A DNA stretch of 27,122 nucleotides, taken from positions 1 to 27,122 of IMG/VR virus record IMGVR_UViG_3300043410_000516; one strand, written 5' to 3'. Source of the DNA: a virus. Made by a program: the position numbers and the translations under genes. The notes under the pieces were generated by a model. That model was not told where the DNA came from, ran no database searches, and saw only the letters and a program-made list of their open reading frames with translations. This document shows, piece by piece, positions 17,632 through 27,093 of this stretch (its first letter is position 1; every line of letters starts with the position of its first letter).

Positions 17632-19947
17632 TTACTCTCCTTTATTTTGAGCTGGAATAGACAACATTCCACCTTGAATCAATTTTTTAATCATTTCAGC
17701 CTTTGCAGAAGGTTGTTTATTTACTAATTCCATCAATCGTGCAGCTTCTTGAGGGTCTAATAATGCTTTAGCAAGTTTTTGCTGTAATGCAATATTTTCT
17801 GCTTTTACTAAATTGCTAGGAGCTAATAAATTCACTCCAAAAGGAGCTTTGCTAATTAAAGCATCAATTGTTTTAATAGTTGCATTAGTCAATTTAGGTG
17901 TTGCTGATTGATTGATTAAGCTATTCATGGCTAAATTTTGGAAAGTATTAGAGCCAGCACCTAATCCTAATTCTTGAGCATTAGATTTTCTAGCTAAATC
18001 TTTTGCTACATTTTGCAATGTATCCATTTGTTTTGGTGTCATTAGCTTTTCAATTGGCTGCTTAAATCCAGTAGCTTCTTTAACTGTTTGCAATGAATCT
18101 TTTAATGCTTTTGCATATTTAGCAGCAGTTTCTTTACCTAAAGCGCCATATTCGCTTAATGCAGGCTCAATTTTATCTAAAAGATTTTGACCAACCTTCA
18201 TTTGATTGATTGGCTTACTCATTTCAGCAAATTTATTATTTGCTTCTAAAAATCCAGCGCTACGATTATCAAGCCATTTCATGTAATCTGATTTTAAATT
18301 AAGCAATTCAGCTTGCAACGGACTTCCAGGTTGAGCATTTTTGATTTGCTCATCAATGCCTTTTTTAAGATTTAATAAATCTTCGCCTTTAATTCTTCTA
18401 CCAACAACAGTTTCAGCGGCTTTAGGCGCTTCTACGCCACCAACTTTGCCAATCAATTCTGCAAATTCTTGTGGGGTTTGATTATATTGTTTTAATTGAC
18501 TAGCAGCAAAAGCATCATAATTCATAGGATATGCTTTTTTGCCACGAATTTCGTTATCAATTAAATTAGTCAATGTTTCAATTCCACCATCAACTTCGCT
18601 TAATGCTGACTCTGGTAAATATCCACCTTCTACAGCAATTTGAACTGCATCATCTAATCCACGACCATTTTTAGTAAACAACCCTACTGTGGCACCTGAT
18701 TTTTTAGGAACTTTCTCACCAGTAACATCCATGATGTGACTCATGTTGATGCCGCCAGTTTTCTTTAAATATCCAGTAATGCCAATAGGTTCTTTTTCTA
18801 ATTTAACCTTTTCTGGCATTTTAGATACTGTTTTAATTAAAGATGGAACTTCAGCTTGAGCCATTTCTCCATAAACTGGAGCTTCAATTACAGGAATATC
18901 AAATTTAGTGCCACGAACTTTAGCAATTTTTTGAGCTTCTTGCAAAGCTCCAGCAGAGTGCATTCTTGACAATAAATCATTTAATTCATCGCCACCAATA
19001 ACATGAGTTTTAGAAAATTGCTCATACATTGGTTTAGTAACAGCTTCTCTAGCTTTCTCTGAAGCAGCCAAAGCCTCTGAATCTTTTGCAATACTTTGCA
19101 AAGCTCCAATTCTTGCTGATTTTTGTTGCAATTCTCTAGCTGTATATTCTTCAGGAAATGCTGATTTAGCAGCACGTTGCAACGCTGAAATTCCACCGCT
19201 TTCAGCCACTTCTGCTGCCGTAGGCTTGCTTCCAGAAATAATTTCTTTAGCTAGCTTAAGACGTTGTAAAACTTCAGGAGATTGAGTGCCAGTTACTTCT
19301 TGTAATGTTCGACCAATAATTCTTTCTTTACCAGCTTCAGTCAATGGTTCTGCAATAGCTTTAACAGTTTTTGCAGTTGCAGTTGAAGTAGGAACTACAC
19401 CGCCTGACAATCCACCAGTAACGATATTTTCAAATCTGCTTTCACCTGGCAATGTTGGTTGAGCTGCACCATATAAAGCGCCATAACCAACTCCACCCAA
19501 AGCTGTAGTTCCACCAGGAGCAAAAGCTAAAGGAAGTGCAGTAGCAACGTTCCCAGTTATTGCACCAACAGGAGCTTCACTAGCAATAATTCTATTTTCA
19601 CGGATTTTTGATGTATCATAGCCTTGTTGTGGAATACCACGAGTTTCAACATCTAATGGATTTTTTGCATGAGTTAATTCATAGGCAGTTTGTTTAACAC
19701 CTTCCCACAAATTAGATGGAGCAGTCATAGCCCCTTCAATATTGCGTTGAATCCAAGGCTCTTGCCTTAATTTAGAGCGCAATTGCTCCTCTTGAGCCTT
19801 TTGTGCATATAATTTTTTGTAATCAATTCCGCCAGACTCTTCTGATTTAGCTTCTTTATATGCTTGAGCTACAGTATTAAATTCAGGAGTGCCTTTTTTA
19901 GATTGATTAGCTACTATCCAACTTGCGTAATCTTCAGCATTTGCCAT
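17632..19947 (-). CDS. Large internal virion / DNA ejection-type protein
   Basis: This is a 771-aa protein, the largest in the window. The N-terminus (DYASWIVANQSKKGTPEFNT, then VAQAYKEA) is a short helical motif that recurs in internal proteins of podoviruses. Residues about 120-165 are rich in Gly, Ala and Pro with hydrophobic runs (AITGNVATALPLAFAPGG, TTALGGVGYGALYGAAQP) that could insert in a membrane. The remainder is long charged helices. It follows two other internal-type proteins, matching the three ejection proteins of P22-like phages. No lytic transglycosylase motif was found. Confidence 0.65.
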   Translation of the reverse strand: MANAEDYASWIVANQSKKGTPEFNTVAQAYKEAKSEESGGIDYKKLYAQKAQEEQLRSKLRQEPWIQRNIEGAMTAPSNLWEGVKQTAYELTHAKNPLDVETRGIPQQGYDTSKIRENRIIASEAPVGAITGNVATALPLAFAPGGTTALGGVGYGALYGAAQPTLPGESRFENIVTGGLSGGVVPTSTATAKTVKAIAEPLTEAGKERIIGRTLQEVTGTQSPEVLQRLKLAKEIISGSKPTAAEVAESGGISALQRAAKSAFPEEYTARELQQKSARIGALQSIAKDSEALAASEKAREAVTKPMYEQFSKTHVIGGDELNDLLSRMHSAGALQEAQKIAKVRGTKFDIPVIEAPVYGEMAQAEVPSLIKTVSKMPEKVKLEKEPIGITGYLKKTGGINMSHIMDVTGEKVPKKSGATVGLFTKNGRGLDDAVQIAVEGGYLPESALSEVDGGIETLTNLIDNEIRGKKAYPMNYDAFAASQLKQYNQTPQEFAELIGKVGGVEAPKAAETVVGRRIKGEDLLNLKKGIDEQIKNAQPGSPLQAELLNLKSDYMKWLDNRSAGFLEANNKFAEMSKPINQMKVGQNLLDKIEPALSEYGALGKETAAKYAKALKDSLQTVKEATGFKQPIEKLMTPKQMDTLQNVAKDLARKSNAQELGLGAGSNTFQNLAMNSLINQSATPKLTNATIKTIDALISKAPFGVNLLAPSNLVKAENIALQQKLAKALLDPQEAARLMELVNKQPSAKAEMIKKLIQGGMLSIPAQNKGE

Positions 19948-19948
19948 A

Positions 19949-21220
19949 TTATAATCCTAAAATTGCATCAGCTTGTTGTCTTACAGCACTTGGCGCTGCG
20001 GCTTTTGTTTGATTTTGTAAAAAGTCAGGTTCAACTACATTTAATCCAGCAGCTTTGGCTTTTTGATATAGTGTGCGAGTAGCATTTTGCAAGTTTCTTA
20101 CAAAAGCAGCTTCATTTACACTAGGGTCAAGCGCACCAACAGAATCTACAAGTTTCTTACCTTCTGCATCAGATAATGCACCCATGCCTTTAAGAGCTTG
20201 CACCATTGGAACAAAAGTTTGAGCTTTAAATGTTTGCAAATTCACAGAAAAGTCTTTAGCGTCTGTATTTGGAATTATTCCCATCCAACTGCTTGCGCCA
20301 GTTCCAGCTTTTCTTCCAGGATGACTAAACAATAATTGAGCTTGGTCTAATACTTGTTGAGCAGAAATTTCATTTTGAGCTTTTTGTTGAACTTTAACAA
20401 CATCTTTAGCTTCTTGAGCTGCACTATAAGGCTGCATTCCTTGAGCTTGTTGACGAGTAACCAATTTTGGCTTACCAGTAACTGTGTCAAGTACAGAAAC
20501 AAGAGGTGCGTTAGCTGCTTGGAAGTTTTGACTAGATTTTTGCAATGCCATCTGATTAGCAAAGTTTTTCTCTTGCTGGGTAAGCTCAAAACCTTGACGC
20601 TCTTTATCACGAATACGAGTAAACTCTTGTTCATTAGCAGTTTGTTTTTCACGCCATGCACGTTCACCTGCTGTTTCTTCTTGTTTACCAGCAAACTCAA
20701 TACCACCCAACATAGCACGTTGTGTCAATTCAGGATTTTGTGTAGCAGCGCTATATCTCATTAAAGCATTGTAGCGGTCTGCGGCAGATACAGGAACTGT
20801 ACGAGCAGGTGCATTTACCATGCCCATATTAGGAGCCATTTCGCCTGTTGAACCTGTAATGGTTGGAGCTTGTTGTTCAGGTTGTATTGTGCGGTCAGCG
20901 ATGTCTTTATTGTATTGCTCAAGAGCATCAGCAAGACGTTTTTGTTTGCCTGTTTCGTATTCACCATATTGTTGCATGGCTTTTTCTTCTTCTTTGCCAC
21001 CAACATATTGGTTTGCGATATTAGCAAGATATTGAGTCCATGAAGGTGCTACATAATGACCAGATACCATTTGACCTTGAGGCGCTTCTTGATTGCGTAA
21101 AGCATCAGCTTGAGCAAGTCTGCGCTTTAATAATAATTGTGCAGTAGTATCATTTTGTACGCCAACATTTTGATTAGGAATGTTTTGACCAAATTGAGGT
21201 ATGTAATCCATAAAGGCCAT
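19949..21220 (-). CDS. Internal virion / ejection-type protein, 423 aa
   Basis: This is a Gln-, Ala- and Lys-rich, mostly helical protein (LLLKRRLAQADALRNQEAPQ, then KQKRLADALEQYNKDIADRT). SWTQYLANIANQYVGGKEEE near residue 60 resembles a motif in internal virion proteins of podoviruses. Near the C-terminus, FKAQTFVPMVQALKGMGALS and DAEGKKLVDSVGALDPSVNE are better conserved-looking blocks. GGAG lies 6 bases before ATG 21220. Its place between two other internal-type proteins supports a part in DNA ejection. Confidence 0.62.
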   Translation of the reverse strand: MAFMDYIPQFGQNIPNQNVGVQNDTTAQLLLKRRLAQADALRNQEAPQGQMVSGHYVAPSWTQYLANIANQYVGGKEEEKAMQQYGEYETGKQKRLADALEQYNKDIADRTIQPEQQAPTITGSTGEMAPNMGMVNAPARTVPVSAADRYNALMRYSAATQNPELTQRAMLGGIEFAGKQEETAGERAWREKQTANEQEFTRIRDKERQGFELTQQEKNFANQMALQKSSQNFQAANAPLVSVLDTVTGKPKLVTRQQAQGMQPYSAAQEAKDVVKVQQKAQNEISAQQVLDQAQLLFSHPGRKAGTGASSWMGIIPNTDAKDFSVNLQTFKAQTFVPMVQALKGMGALSDAEGKKLVDSVGALDPSVNEAAFVRNLQNATRTLYQKAKAAGLNVVEPDFLQNQTKAAAPSAVRQQADAILGL

Positions 21221-21221
21221 A

Positions 21222-22250
21222 TTAAGCTCCTAGCATAGAGTAATTAACGGCACGGAAGCCATTAGGCATTGTAACAACAGCATCAGGAATGACTTTTTCA
21301 ACCTCTTGAGCCATAACACCGACTTGAGTACCATGACCAGCAATATCTTTGTATTCTGGTTTGTATTCAAATGAGTAAATCTTAATGCCGTTATTCAATG
21401 CACCAATTTCTTTAACATTGTCTTTCAAGTTTTCATCAGAATATCGAAGTGCAGCTCCACCCAAGCTCATTAAACCACCCATAAAGCCACCAGCACCTGC
21501 ATTAGCTGCGTTAGTAGCTGCTACTTGAGCGTTATATTGTTGGTTAGCTGCGCCTAGCAAATCTGCACCTGCTGTGCCAGCTTGTTGAACTGGTGATACA
21601 AAGTTAGGATTCTGAACTTGTGTGCCTGTACGCAATGCGTTAATAACGTTGATAGGTTGCATTTGGTTGTAGGCTTGTTGATTGAATGCTTGTTGTTGTG
21701 CGCCAAGACCTGTTTGCATACCTTGAATTTGTGCAGAAGTGAGCAAGTCATTTTGTTGTTGTTGGAACTCACGATTAGCATTAGCATAAGCCTCTGAACC
21801 TGGAGCAATACCTTGATTAGCCATTTTGGTATCGAAAGCAGCTTGAGATGCAGTCATAGTCGGTTGCAATCTACGCATAATCGCATCAGAATAAGTTTCG
21901 CCAGCATTGATAGGCATTTGTGGCAAACCAGTCATATCTACACCAGGCTTGCTCAATACCCCTTGAGCATAATTTAAACCTGTTTGTGCAGTACCTAATA
22001 ATCCAATATCAAGTGCATTTGATTGATTAAGTTTTTGCTGTTCCGCTGGTGAAAGAGTTTGGGTAACTTGATATAGCTGATTGCCAAATTTGTCTGTTTC
22101 AGTTGGTGCATAAACCAAATTGCCATACGGTGTGTATTGATTGACACGATTAGCAGCAGCCGTAGCACGAGCCGCTTCCAAATTGCCAGCAGCAGTCGCT
22201 TGAGCTGCACCTGTATAATCAGGAGCTGGAGGTGCTGAAGATTTACCCAT
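21222..22250 (-). CDS. Internal/tail protein with short C-terminal S74-like domain
   Basis: This is a 342-aa protein. The start MGKSSAPPAPDYTGAAQATA with GNLEAARATAAANRVNQYTP is familiar from podovirus proteins encoded near ejection genes. The middle is Gln/Ala-rich helix; residues 252-267 (AGGFMGGLMSLGGAAL) are a glycine-zipper-like hydrophobic stretch. Residues 271-342 are an S74-like chaperone unit (SDENLKDNVKEI, then GTQVGVMAQEVEKVIPDAV and NGFRAVNYSMLGA) with the Ser-Asp pair present. It lacks the final coiled coil, so it may not cleave or may act in assembly only. Confidence 0.75.
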   Translation of the reverse strand: MGKSSAPPAPDYTGAAQATAAGNLEAARATAAANRVNQYTPYGNLVYAPTETDKFGNQLYQVTQTLSPAEQQKLNQSNALDIGLLGTAQTGLNYAQGVLSKPGVDMTGLPQMPINAGETYSDAIMRRLQPTMTASQAAFDTKMANQGIAPGSEAYANANREFQQQQNDLLTSAQIQGMQTGLGAQQQAFNQQAYNQMQPINVINALRTGTQVQNPNFVSPVQQAGTAGADLLGAANQQYNAQVAATNAANAGAGGFMGGLMSLGGAALRYSDENLKDNVKEIGALNNGIKIYSFEYKPEYKDIAGHGTQVGVMAQEVEKVIPDAVVTMPNGFRAVNYSMLGA

Positions 22251-22253
22251 TTC

Positions 22254-22652
22254 TTATCCTTTATTCCAATTTAACATACGGCAGTTATGAGGCCACAAAG
22301 TCATGACTAACATATCCCCATTACGACCTGCATCTTTTAATACGGCTTCTATTTCAAAGCCAATCTTTTTGTTTAGCTTAATTGCTTTGTAGTTATCTGC
22401 CTCAACGGTAGCGGTGAAGCGTTTAACCTTGCATTGATTAAAAATATAATTTGCTACTTGAAACCAATAATCTCTTGGCGGTGGTGAATCTATGCGTTGA
22501 TGCCCAAACATATTATTACCGTTGTAATTCTCAAAGGCTGTACCTGCGACTATTACGCCATCTACTTCCCAGCCTAAAGCAGTCATGCCTTCGGTAAAAG
22601 CACCGACTTTTGACATGACCCAACGAGCTACATGTTCACCTTGAACCAACAT
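22254..22652 (-). CDS. GNAT-like acetyltransferase domain protein in the tail cluster
   Basis: Read from ATG 22652 (TAATG with the tail gene stop), giving 132 aa; a longer frame begins at 22697. The C-terminal half VKRFTATVEADNYKAIKLNK followed by KIGFEIEAVLKDAGRNGDML and VMTLW fits the last part of GNAT N-acetyltransferases (N..A..L..K.GF). The N-terminal part (GVIVAGTAFENYNGNNMFGH) fits the central strand region. Similar small GNAT-like proteins occur beside tail genes in podoviruses, where no substrate is known. Confidence 0.7.
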   Translation of the reverse strand: MLVQGEHVARWVMSKVGAFTEGMTALGWEVDGVIVAGTAFENYNGNNMFGHQRIDSPPPRDYWFQVANYIFNQCKVKRFTATVEADNYKAIKLNKKIGFEIEAVLKDAGRNGDMLVMTLWPHNCRMLNWNKG

Positions 22653-24172
22653 TAGAGGATTGCTCCACCTTCCATTACGATGTCTGTAGATACCCAACGT
22701 ACTTGTAAATTATTAGAAGCTACCTTAACAATAGGTGCTGCGTAATAACCTACACCATGAATACCTTGCCAGTTTTGAATCACTTGCAAGCCACCACCCC
22801 AATTTGCACTATCCCACACACCTGTATCCCATTTACCAATATTGACAGGCGTTGTTGTAAGTGGAGCAGACAAATCGTTAATATTAAAATCAATATCAAT
22901 ACCTGCATAAATACCAGGGTTACCATCAGCTCTTAAAATAGGGCGTGACATAGTGAATCGTTTTAATGTGCCAGCACCGTTAAAGCTATTAAATGCTTGT
23001 AAGCCATATGCGTTAATATTATTTCCGTTGTCACCATTGGTGTACCAAGCACGACCAACATAACCATTACCACCAAAATAAGGATTATCTTCAAACAATT
23101 CTAAACAGTTAGCATTCCAGCCTGTGTAATTACACCATGCACCGTTAATCGTATTCATTACGAATTGTTGCTGATTTTGTCCCTCTTGAACAGGTACATT
23201 TAACCATAGTTGATTGATGGTAGGAACGTATAATAATTGCCATCCAAAGTTAGCACCGTAATCAGTCACAGCTTCAGAGATAGCAAATTGAATTTTATCA
23301 GTAATCGCTACTTTAGGGTTGACACGAGATGACTGCAAAGCAGCAGACATAGGAATCACACCATCCTGACAAACGACTAGCATATCACCAGCATATTTGT
23401 ACAATGAACGATTACCAACAGGTGCGCCAATATCCCATACACCAACCATAGACCATGTTGTTGGAGAAGCAGGGTCATCACCTTGATAAACAATCACCTG
23501 ACCTCGTGATGTCATAATCACATAATGGTCGCCAACACCTTGTCCTGCATCAATAGTCCAAGTGCCGTGAGATACAACATAGCCACCTTTTGTAGCCCAT
23601 GCTGATACATCTACAACATTCGCTGCACCAGAGATAGATTGAACTGGCAAATACCATACTTTTAACGTGCCATCTTCAATAAAAAACTGTCTTTGGGCAT
23701 AGAGTATAGGGTCACGCAATTTCGTGGCTGTAACGCCTGTTATTGAAGGCGTTGACCATACAGAACCGTTATAGTTACGAGGTGCATCTACACCATTCGC
23801 CATAGATAAGTAATTGCCACCAGAAGTCGCTAGATTGAGATAACCCCATTTAGAGTTAGACAATCCTGTTAGAACTGCTGAACCTACTGCGCCTTGTGAA
23901 GTAACGTCATAAACACTACCACCTGCAATCGCAAATAATGTGTTTGTTGTGCCACCTGCATAAGCCATTAAGGTTTGAACTTGACCACTAATCCCTGTAG
24001 CCCATTTTGCATAGCCATTACGCAATTGCATTTCTGTGGTTGCTGGATACCAGTTAGTTAAAGTAACGGCATCCAAAGGACCCATTGCTGTTAAACCATC
24101 TCGTGCGTTCCAACCACCTGTAGGAGCTGGCAAGCTAATTGGCTGTGATACTGCTCTTTTAGCGATAGCCAT
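22652..24172 (-). CDS. Tail stabilisation / nozzle protein (P22 gp10-like)
   Basis: This is a 506-aa protein from ATG 24172 (GGAG upstream). Repeated beta-strand blocks with aromatic and glycine residues (GLTAMGPLDAVTLTNWYPAT, then YAKWATGISGQVQTLMAYAG and KWGYLNLATSGGNYLSMANG) suggest a beta-propeller-like tail protein, as in packaged DNA stabilisation or nozzle proteins of short-tailed phages. It follows the adaptor-like gene and precedes the internal proteins, as expected. Subfamily identity is inferred from gene order and repeats, not a signature. Confidence 0.72.
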   Translation of the reverse strand: MAIAKRAVSQPISLPAPTGGWNARDGLTAMGPLDAVTLTNWYPATTEMQLRNGYAKWATGISGQVQTLMAYAGGTTNTLFAIAGGSVYDVTSQGAVGSAVLTGLSNSKWGYLNLATSGGNYLSMANGVDAPRNYNGSVWSTPSITGVTATKLRDPILYAQRQFFIEDGTLKVWYLPVQSISGAANVVDVSAWATKGGYVVSHGTWTIDAGQGVGDHYVIMTSRGQVIVYQGDDPASPTTWSMVGVWDIGAPVGNRSLYKYAGDMLVVCQDGVIPMSAALQSSRVNPKVAITDKIQFAISEAVTDYGANFGWQLLYVPTINQLWLNVPVQEGQNQQQFVMNTINGAWCNYTGWNANCLELFEDNPYFGGNGYVGRAWYTNGDNGNNINAYGLQAFNSFNGAGTLKRFTMSRPILRADGNPGIYAGIDIDFNINDLSAPLTTTPVNIGKWDTGVWDSANWGGGLQVIQNWQGIHGVGYYAAPIVKVASNNLQVRWVSTDIVMEGGAIL

Positions 24173-24174
24173 AA

Positions 24175-25092
24175 TTAAGCTCCATAATTTGCGTCTGGAA
24201 TATTCTCCCAACCAATCAATACGTTGGCTGTTCTTGGTGCAAGTGACAATGTTGGTGAGCCTTGGTCATTAGATTTAGCAATGTTAAGTTGCATATCGTA
24301 ATCACGTTGATAAGATGAAGTATCAAAGCCCTTAACTTCAAAGTATTTCTTTTTCAATCCCAAAACCATCAAACGGTCAGGGAAGATTGAAGTGTCACTA
24401 TCATTTGTAAACTGTGGCAATGAAGCGCCAGCAGTAGTCCTCGCCCAATCTGTTGAAACGTATTCAAAACTTAAATATTCGTTAGTAGATGTCAAAGGCC
24501 AGATTTGGAACTCTGAACCCATGATACGCCAGCGAATACGAGGACCAGTTGAAATATAAGATGACTTCAACCATTGCCATTGTTGTGGTGTTTCTGGGCC
24601 AAGCATTTCCCAGCGTTTAGACTTATCGTATTGTGTTCTGTCTGTGATACGGTCAAACCCTGCTGGTAGAGGATATTTAACTTGACCGAATGTATATTGA
24701 CCATTGCCATCGCTAGTTGCAGCGCTGTTAATAGTAACTGTTGTACCTAATGCAGATACGACTGCTGTACTTTGAATAACGCCTAAACCTTGTACTTGGA
24801 AATTTGTGGCGCCTTGAGCATTGATAAATGCGACTGTTGCAGGGTCAACGCCTACGATGTCGTAAGTTCCCTCAATAATAGCGCCATCAGATTGGGTATA
24901 TTGTGAGTACCAATCGTATTCAATGTTAAGGGCTTCCCAAGGATACTCTCTCGCAAGCTCATTTCCTAAAGCGTTAGCTAAATAGTAAAGTTGTTGCACA
25001 TCAGCAGCAGTATTCCCTGCTACGGAGTTAGGCAAAGCAAGACCCATTTCTACGGATGCTTGTTGTACCAGTTGCAAGAGAGTTAGTGCCAT
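24175..25092 (-). CDS. Head-tail adaptor (P22 gp4 / tail tubular A-like)
   Basis: This is a 305-aa protein. The helical N-terminus (LLQLVQQASVEMGLALPNSV, then QLYYLANALGNELAREYPWE) and the later LPAGFDRITDRTQYD, GPRIRWRIMGSEFQIWP and YLSFEYVSTDWAR follow the pattern of connector/adaptor proteins in short-tailed phages. FPDRLMVLGLKKKYFEVKGF near residue 250 is the C-terminal helix that packs on the portal in that class. A small beta domain (residues about 75-140) is inserted. Gene order between capsid and tail proteins supports this. Confidence 0.7.
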   Translation of the reverse strand: MALTLLQLVQQASVEMGLALPNSVAGNTAADVQQLYYLANALGNELAREYPWEALNIEYDWYSQYTQSDGAIIEGTYDIVGVDPATVAFINAQGATNFQVQGLGVIQSTAVVSALGTTVTINSAATSDGNGQYTFGQVKYPLPAGFDRITDRTQYDKSKRWEMLGPETPQQWQWLKSSYISTGPRIRWRIMGSEFQIWPLTSTNEYLSFEYVSTDWARTTAGASLPQFTNDSDTSIFPDRLMVLGLKKKYFEVKGFDTSSYQRDYDMQLNIAKSNDQGSPTLSLAPRTANVLIGWENIPDANYGA

Positions 25093-25093
25093 A

Positions 25094-25687
25094 TTATTCC
25101 TCTGTAGTTTCTTCCTCTACCTTTGCTTTCGCTTTGGTTTTGGGTTTATTTGCTTGAGCAGCTAACTCGGCAATTTGCGCTTCCATACGAGCAATGATTT
25201 CATCTCGTTTAGATAACTCGTCAGCTTGTTGTTGAACTAAAGCTGTGTCTTTTGCGCTTGACAAGAAAGCCTTTGCTTTATCACGCAGAGCAAATGGTGA
25301 CATACCTGCTGCCATACCGATTGTGTTTAATTGTGCGTCAGAAGCACCAGCAATCTGCTCTACTGTGTAGAATTTAAAATGTTTGAGTTCAGCAGCTACG
25401 GCTGCATTTAGTACAGGCCAATCATTGAGTAATGTACCCTCGATTTCACCATCTACCTTTTCGTTTTGGTATCTTGCCCATTCGATAGGGAAGCGTTTTT
25501 TATCTTCATCTTGAGCAAAAGTATCAATGCTCAAAGTTTGGTTGCCAGGAACTTCAATCAAAATGAAGTCACGCATTTCCATAATTGGGCGGCCTTCTAA
25601 TGCTGTCTTGAAGTTGTTTTGTACTGCTCGTTGGTAAAACTTGATATTCAGACGTGAGTCTGGGCTGTTTGTGTCAGTTTGATACAT
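25094..25687 (-). CDS. Hypothetical virion-region protein, 197 aa, with helical C-terminus
   Basis: The N-terminal domain (RLNIKFYQRAVQNNFKTALE, MRDFILIEVPGNQTLSIDTF) is beta-type. Around residues 105-145, FYTVEQIAGASDAQLNTIGM followed by SPFALRDKAKAFLSSAKDTA looks like a small helix-hairpin-helix unit. A coiled coil (ELSKRDEIIARMEAQIAELA) and a lysine-rich tail (KPKTKAKAKVEEETTEE) end it. This order next to the capsid gene is common in podoviruses, but the function is unknown; it could be a head completion or minor capsid protein. Confidence 0.65.
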   Translation of the reverse strand: MYQTDTNSPDSRLNIKFYQRAVQNNFKTALEGRPIMEMRDFILIEVPGNQTLSIDTFAQDEDKKRFPIEWARYQNEKVDGEIEGTLLNDWPVLNAAVAAELKHFKFYTVEQIAGASDAQLNTIGMAAGMSPFALRDKAKAFLSSAKDTALVQQQADELSKRDEIIARMEAQIAELAAQANKPKTKAKAKVEEETTEE

Positions 25688-25744
25688 TGATATTCTCCAA
25701 AGTGGTTTGGGTTTGTACTAGACTCTCACCATGAAAACCTAGTA

Positions 25745-25768
25745 GAAACCCCTCCCCGAAGGGAGGAG
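25745..25768 (-). terminator. Possible leaky terminator after the decoration gene
   Basis: Minus strand: an 8-bp stem (25768-25761 with 25756-25749, one U-G) closes the very stable C(UUCG)G tetraloop. The T-run after it is only three residues (25748-25746), so termination is likely to be partial or the hairpin protects RNA ends. It follows capsid and decoration genes, whose products are needed in large amounts. Confidence 0.6.
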
Positions 25769-25781
25769 AATCAATCAGTTA

Positions 25782-26081
25782 TTAAACTGAAGCCTTACCG
25801 AACCAGCCATATTGACCTGTCAACAAAGCTACAGCAGGAGCGATATAAGCGCCACCTGTTGAAGTTGCAACAAATGTAGTTGTGCTGATTGAGCATGATG
25901 TTTCACCAGCAGTAAAGTCATTACCTGCTTTAGCGAAAACATAACGCAAACCGTCAGAGCCAAATACTTCGTTACCTAATGGACCCATGTTAGGAATGAG
26001 TGTAGAACCATCAGATGCGATTTGTGTTTGAGCTGCTGAAGTAAGGTCAACGCCTGAAATTGGGGTTACTGAATATGCCAT
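25782..26081 (-). CDS. Putative capsid decoration or minor head protein
   Basis: This is a 99-aa protein, beta-rich with many small residues (YSVTPISGVDLTSAAQTQIA, then CSISTTTFVATSTGGAYIAP). It is encoded 16 bases after the major capsid gene, and a stem-loop follows it. That spacing and expression context match decoration proteins, but the sequence has no signature that proves it. It may instead be a head fibre or linker. Confidence 0.55.
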   Translation of the reverse strand: MAYSVTPISGVDLTSAAQTQIASDGSTLIPNMGPLGNEVFGSDGLRYVFAKAGNDFTAGETSCSISTTTFVATSTGGAYIAPAVALLTGQYGWFGKASV

Positions 26082-26097
26082 GTCTAATTCTCCTTAA

Positions 26098-27093
26098 TTA
26101 AGCTGTTAATACGCCAGAGAATTGTGGGCCAGAGCTAGTTAAGTTACCAGCCCAACCAATCAATTTCACTACTGCGTCTTGGTTTACAGATTGACGTTCG
26201 CCACCGATTGGTGTGAAGTTACGGTCTGCATGTGGACGGAAGTAGATGTAGTTTGTATTCAAGAACCACATATGGTTTGCAGTTGCTTGGTTACCAATAC
26301 CACCACCAAGTACCACGTCAGCAGATGTACCGCCACCGTAGAATTTCAATGAAGCGAAACCAGCAGCGCCTTCTTCAGCAGAAGTTACACGTTGGATAGC
26401 TTGCAATGAGTTTACATATAGGCTGTAGTAGTTGTTGTCAGCTACAATCAAGTCAGCCTTGTCATTACCACGAACTAGCTTGATAGCTAATTGTGTCATG
26501 TAAGATTGAATGTTAGCAGCAGAAACAGCAGCGCCTCCGTCTGTTACGCCAGAGAACGCTTGGTTACGCCAGAAAGACCATGTAGCACGGTTGATACCGC
26601 CATACACGCCTGTTGCTGGGCTATCAGCTACAGCAGCAGCCAAACCAGTCAAGTTTTTACCACCGTTACCTGTACCGTTACCGTAGATGTCTGTTTGGAT
26701 ACGGTTCATCAATTGGCCTTCAGCAACCTGTACACGACCTTCTAACAAGTCGATGATTGCTTCTTTAGAACTGTTTTGCAACATTTCTAGGCCAGAGATT
26801 GTTACAGCACTAGCGTATTGAGCGATAGAGAATTGAGCTGCAGAAATTGGGCTGTTAGGCGCAATGTTCAGAGTTTCATAACCGCTGTATGAGTTAGTGT
26901 TGTTTGTGTTGCTGTCGTTGTACATGATTTCTTCAAGAATCACGTTACCACCGCTGAATGGGCGAACATTGCCACGTTTGCGTAGGCGGTCAAGAACTGC
27001 GTTGTTTAGTGTTACGTTGTCAGCCAATTTGCCACTACGAGATTGAATGGTAGTTGCAATAATGTCTGATACGGTTGAATTGGCAAATGCCAT
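26098..27093 (-). CDS. Major capsid protein
   Basis: This is a 331-aa protein. The helical start MAFANSTVSDIIATTIQSRS, then LNNAVLDRLRKRGNVRPFSG and NVILEEIMYNDSNTNNTNSY, with AVTISGLEMLQNSSKEAIID followed by LLEGRVQVAEGQLMNRIQTD in the spine-helix position and a C-terminal beta domain (YFRPHADRNFTPIGGERQSV), is the pattern of HK97-fold major capsid proteins in short-tailed phages. It has a strong AAGGAG site at 27104-27099 and is followed by a decoration-like gene. Length and spine helix fit; there is no separate protease domain in the protein. Confidence 0.85.
   Translation of the reverse strand: MAFANSTVSDIIATTIQSRSGKLADNVTLNNAVLDRLRKRGNVRPFSGGNVILEEIMYNDSNTNNTNSYSGYETLNIAPNSPISAAQFSIAQYASAVTISGLEMLQNSSKEAIIDLLEGRVQVAEGQLMNRIQTDIYGNGTGNGGKNLTGLAAAVADSPATGVYGGINRATWSFWRNQAFSGVTDGGAAVSAANIQSYMTQLAIKLVRGNDKADLIVADNNYYSLYVNSLQAIQRVTSAEEGAAGFASLKFYGGGTSADVVLGGGIGNQATANHMWFLNTNYIYFRPHADRNFTPIGGERQSVNQDAVVKLIGWAGNLTSSGPQFSGVLTA

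Noticed and set aside
20354-20764. 136-aa plus-strand frame opposite the internal virion protein gene
   Set aside because: Composition is that of a complementary shadow of a Gln/Ala-rich gene; no RBS, promoter or domain.
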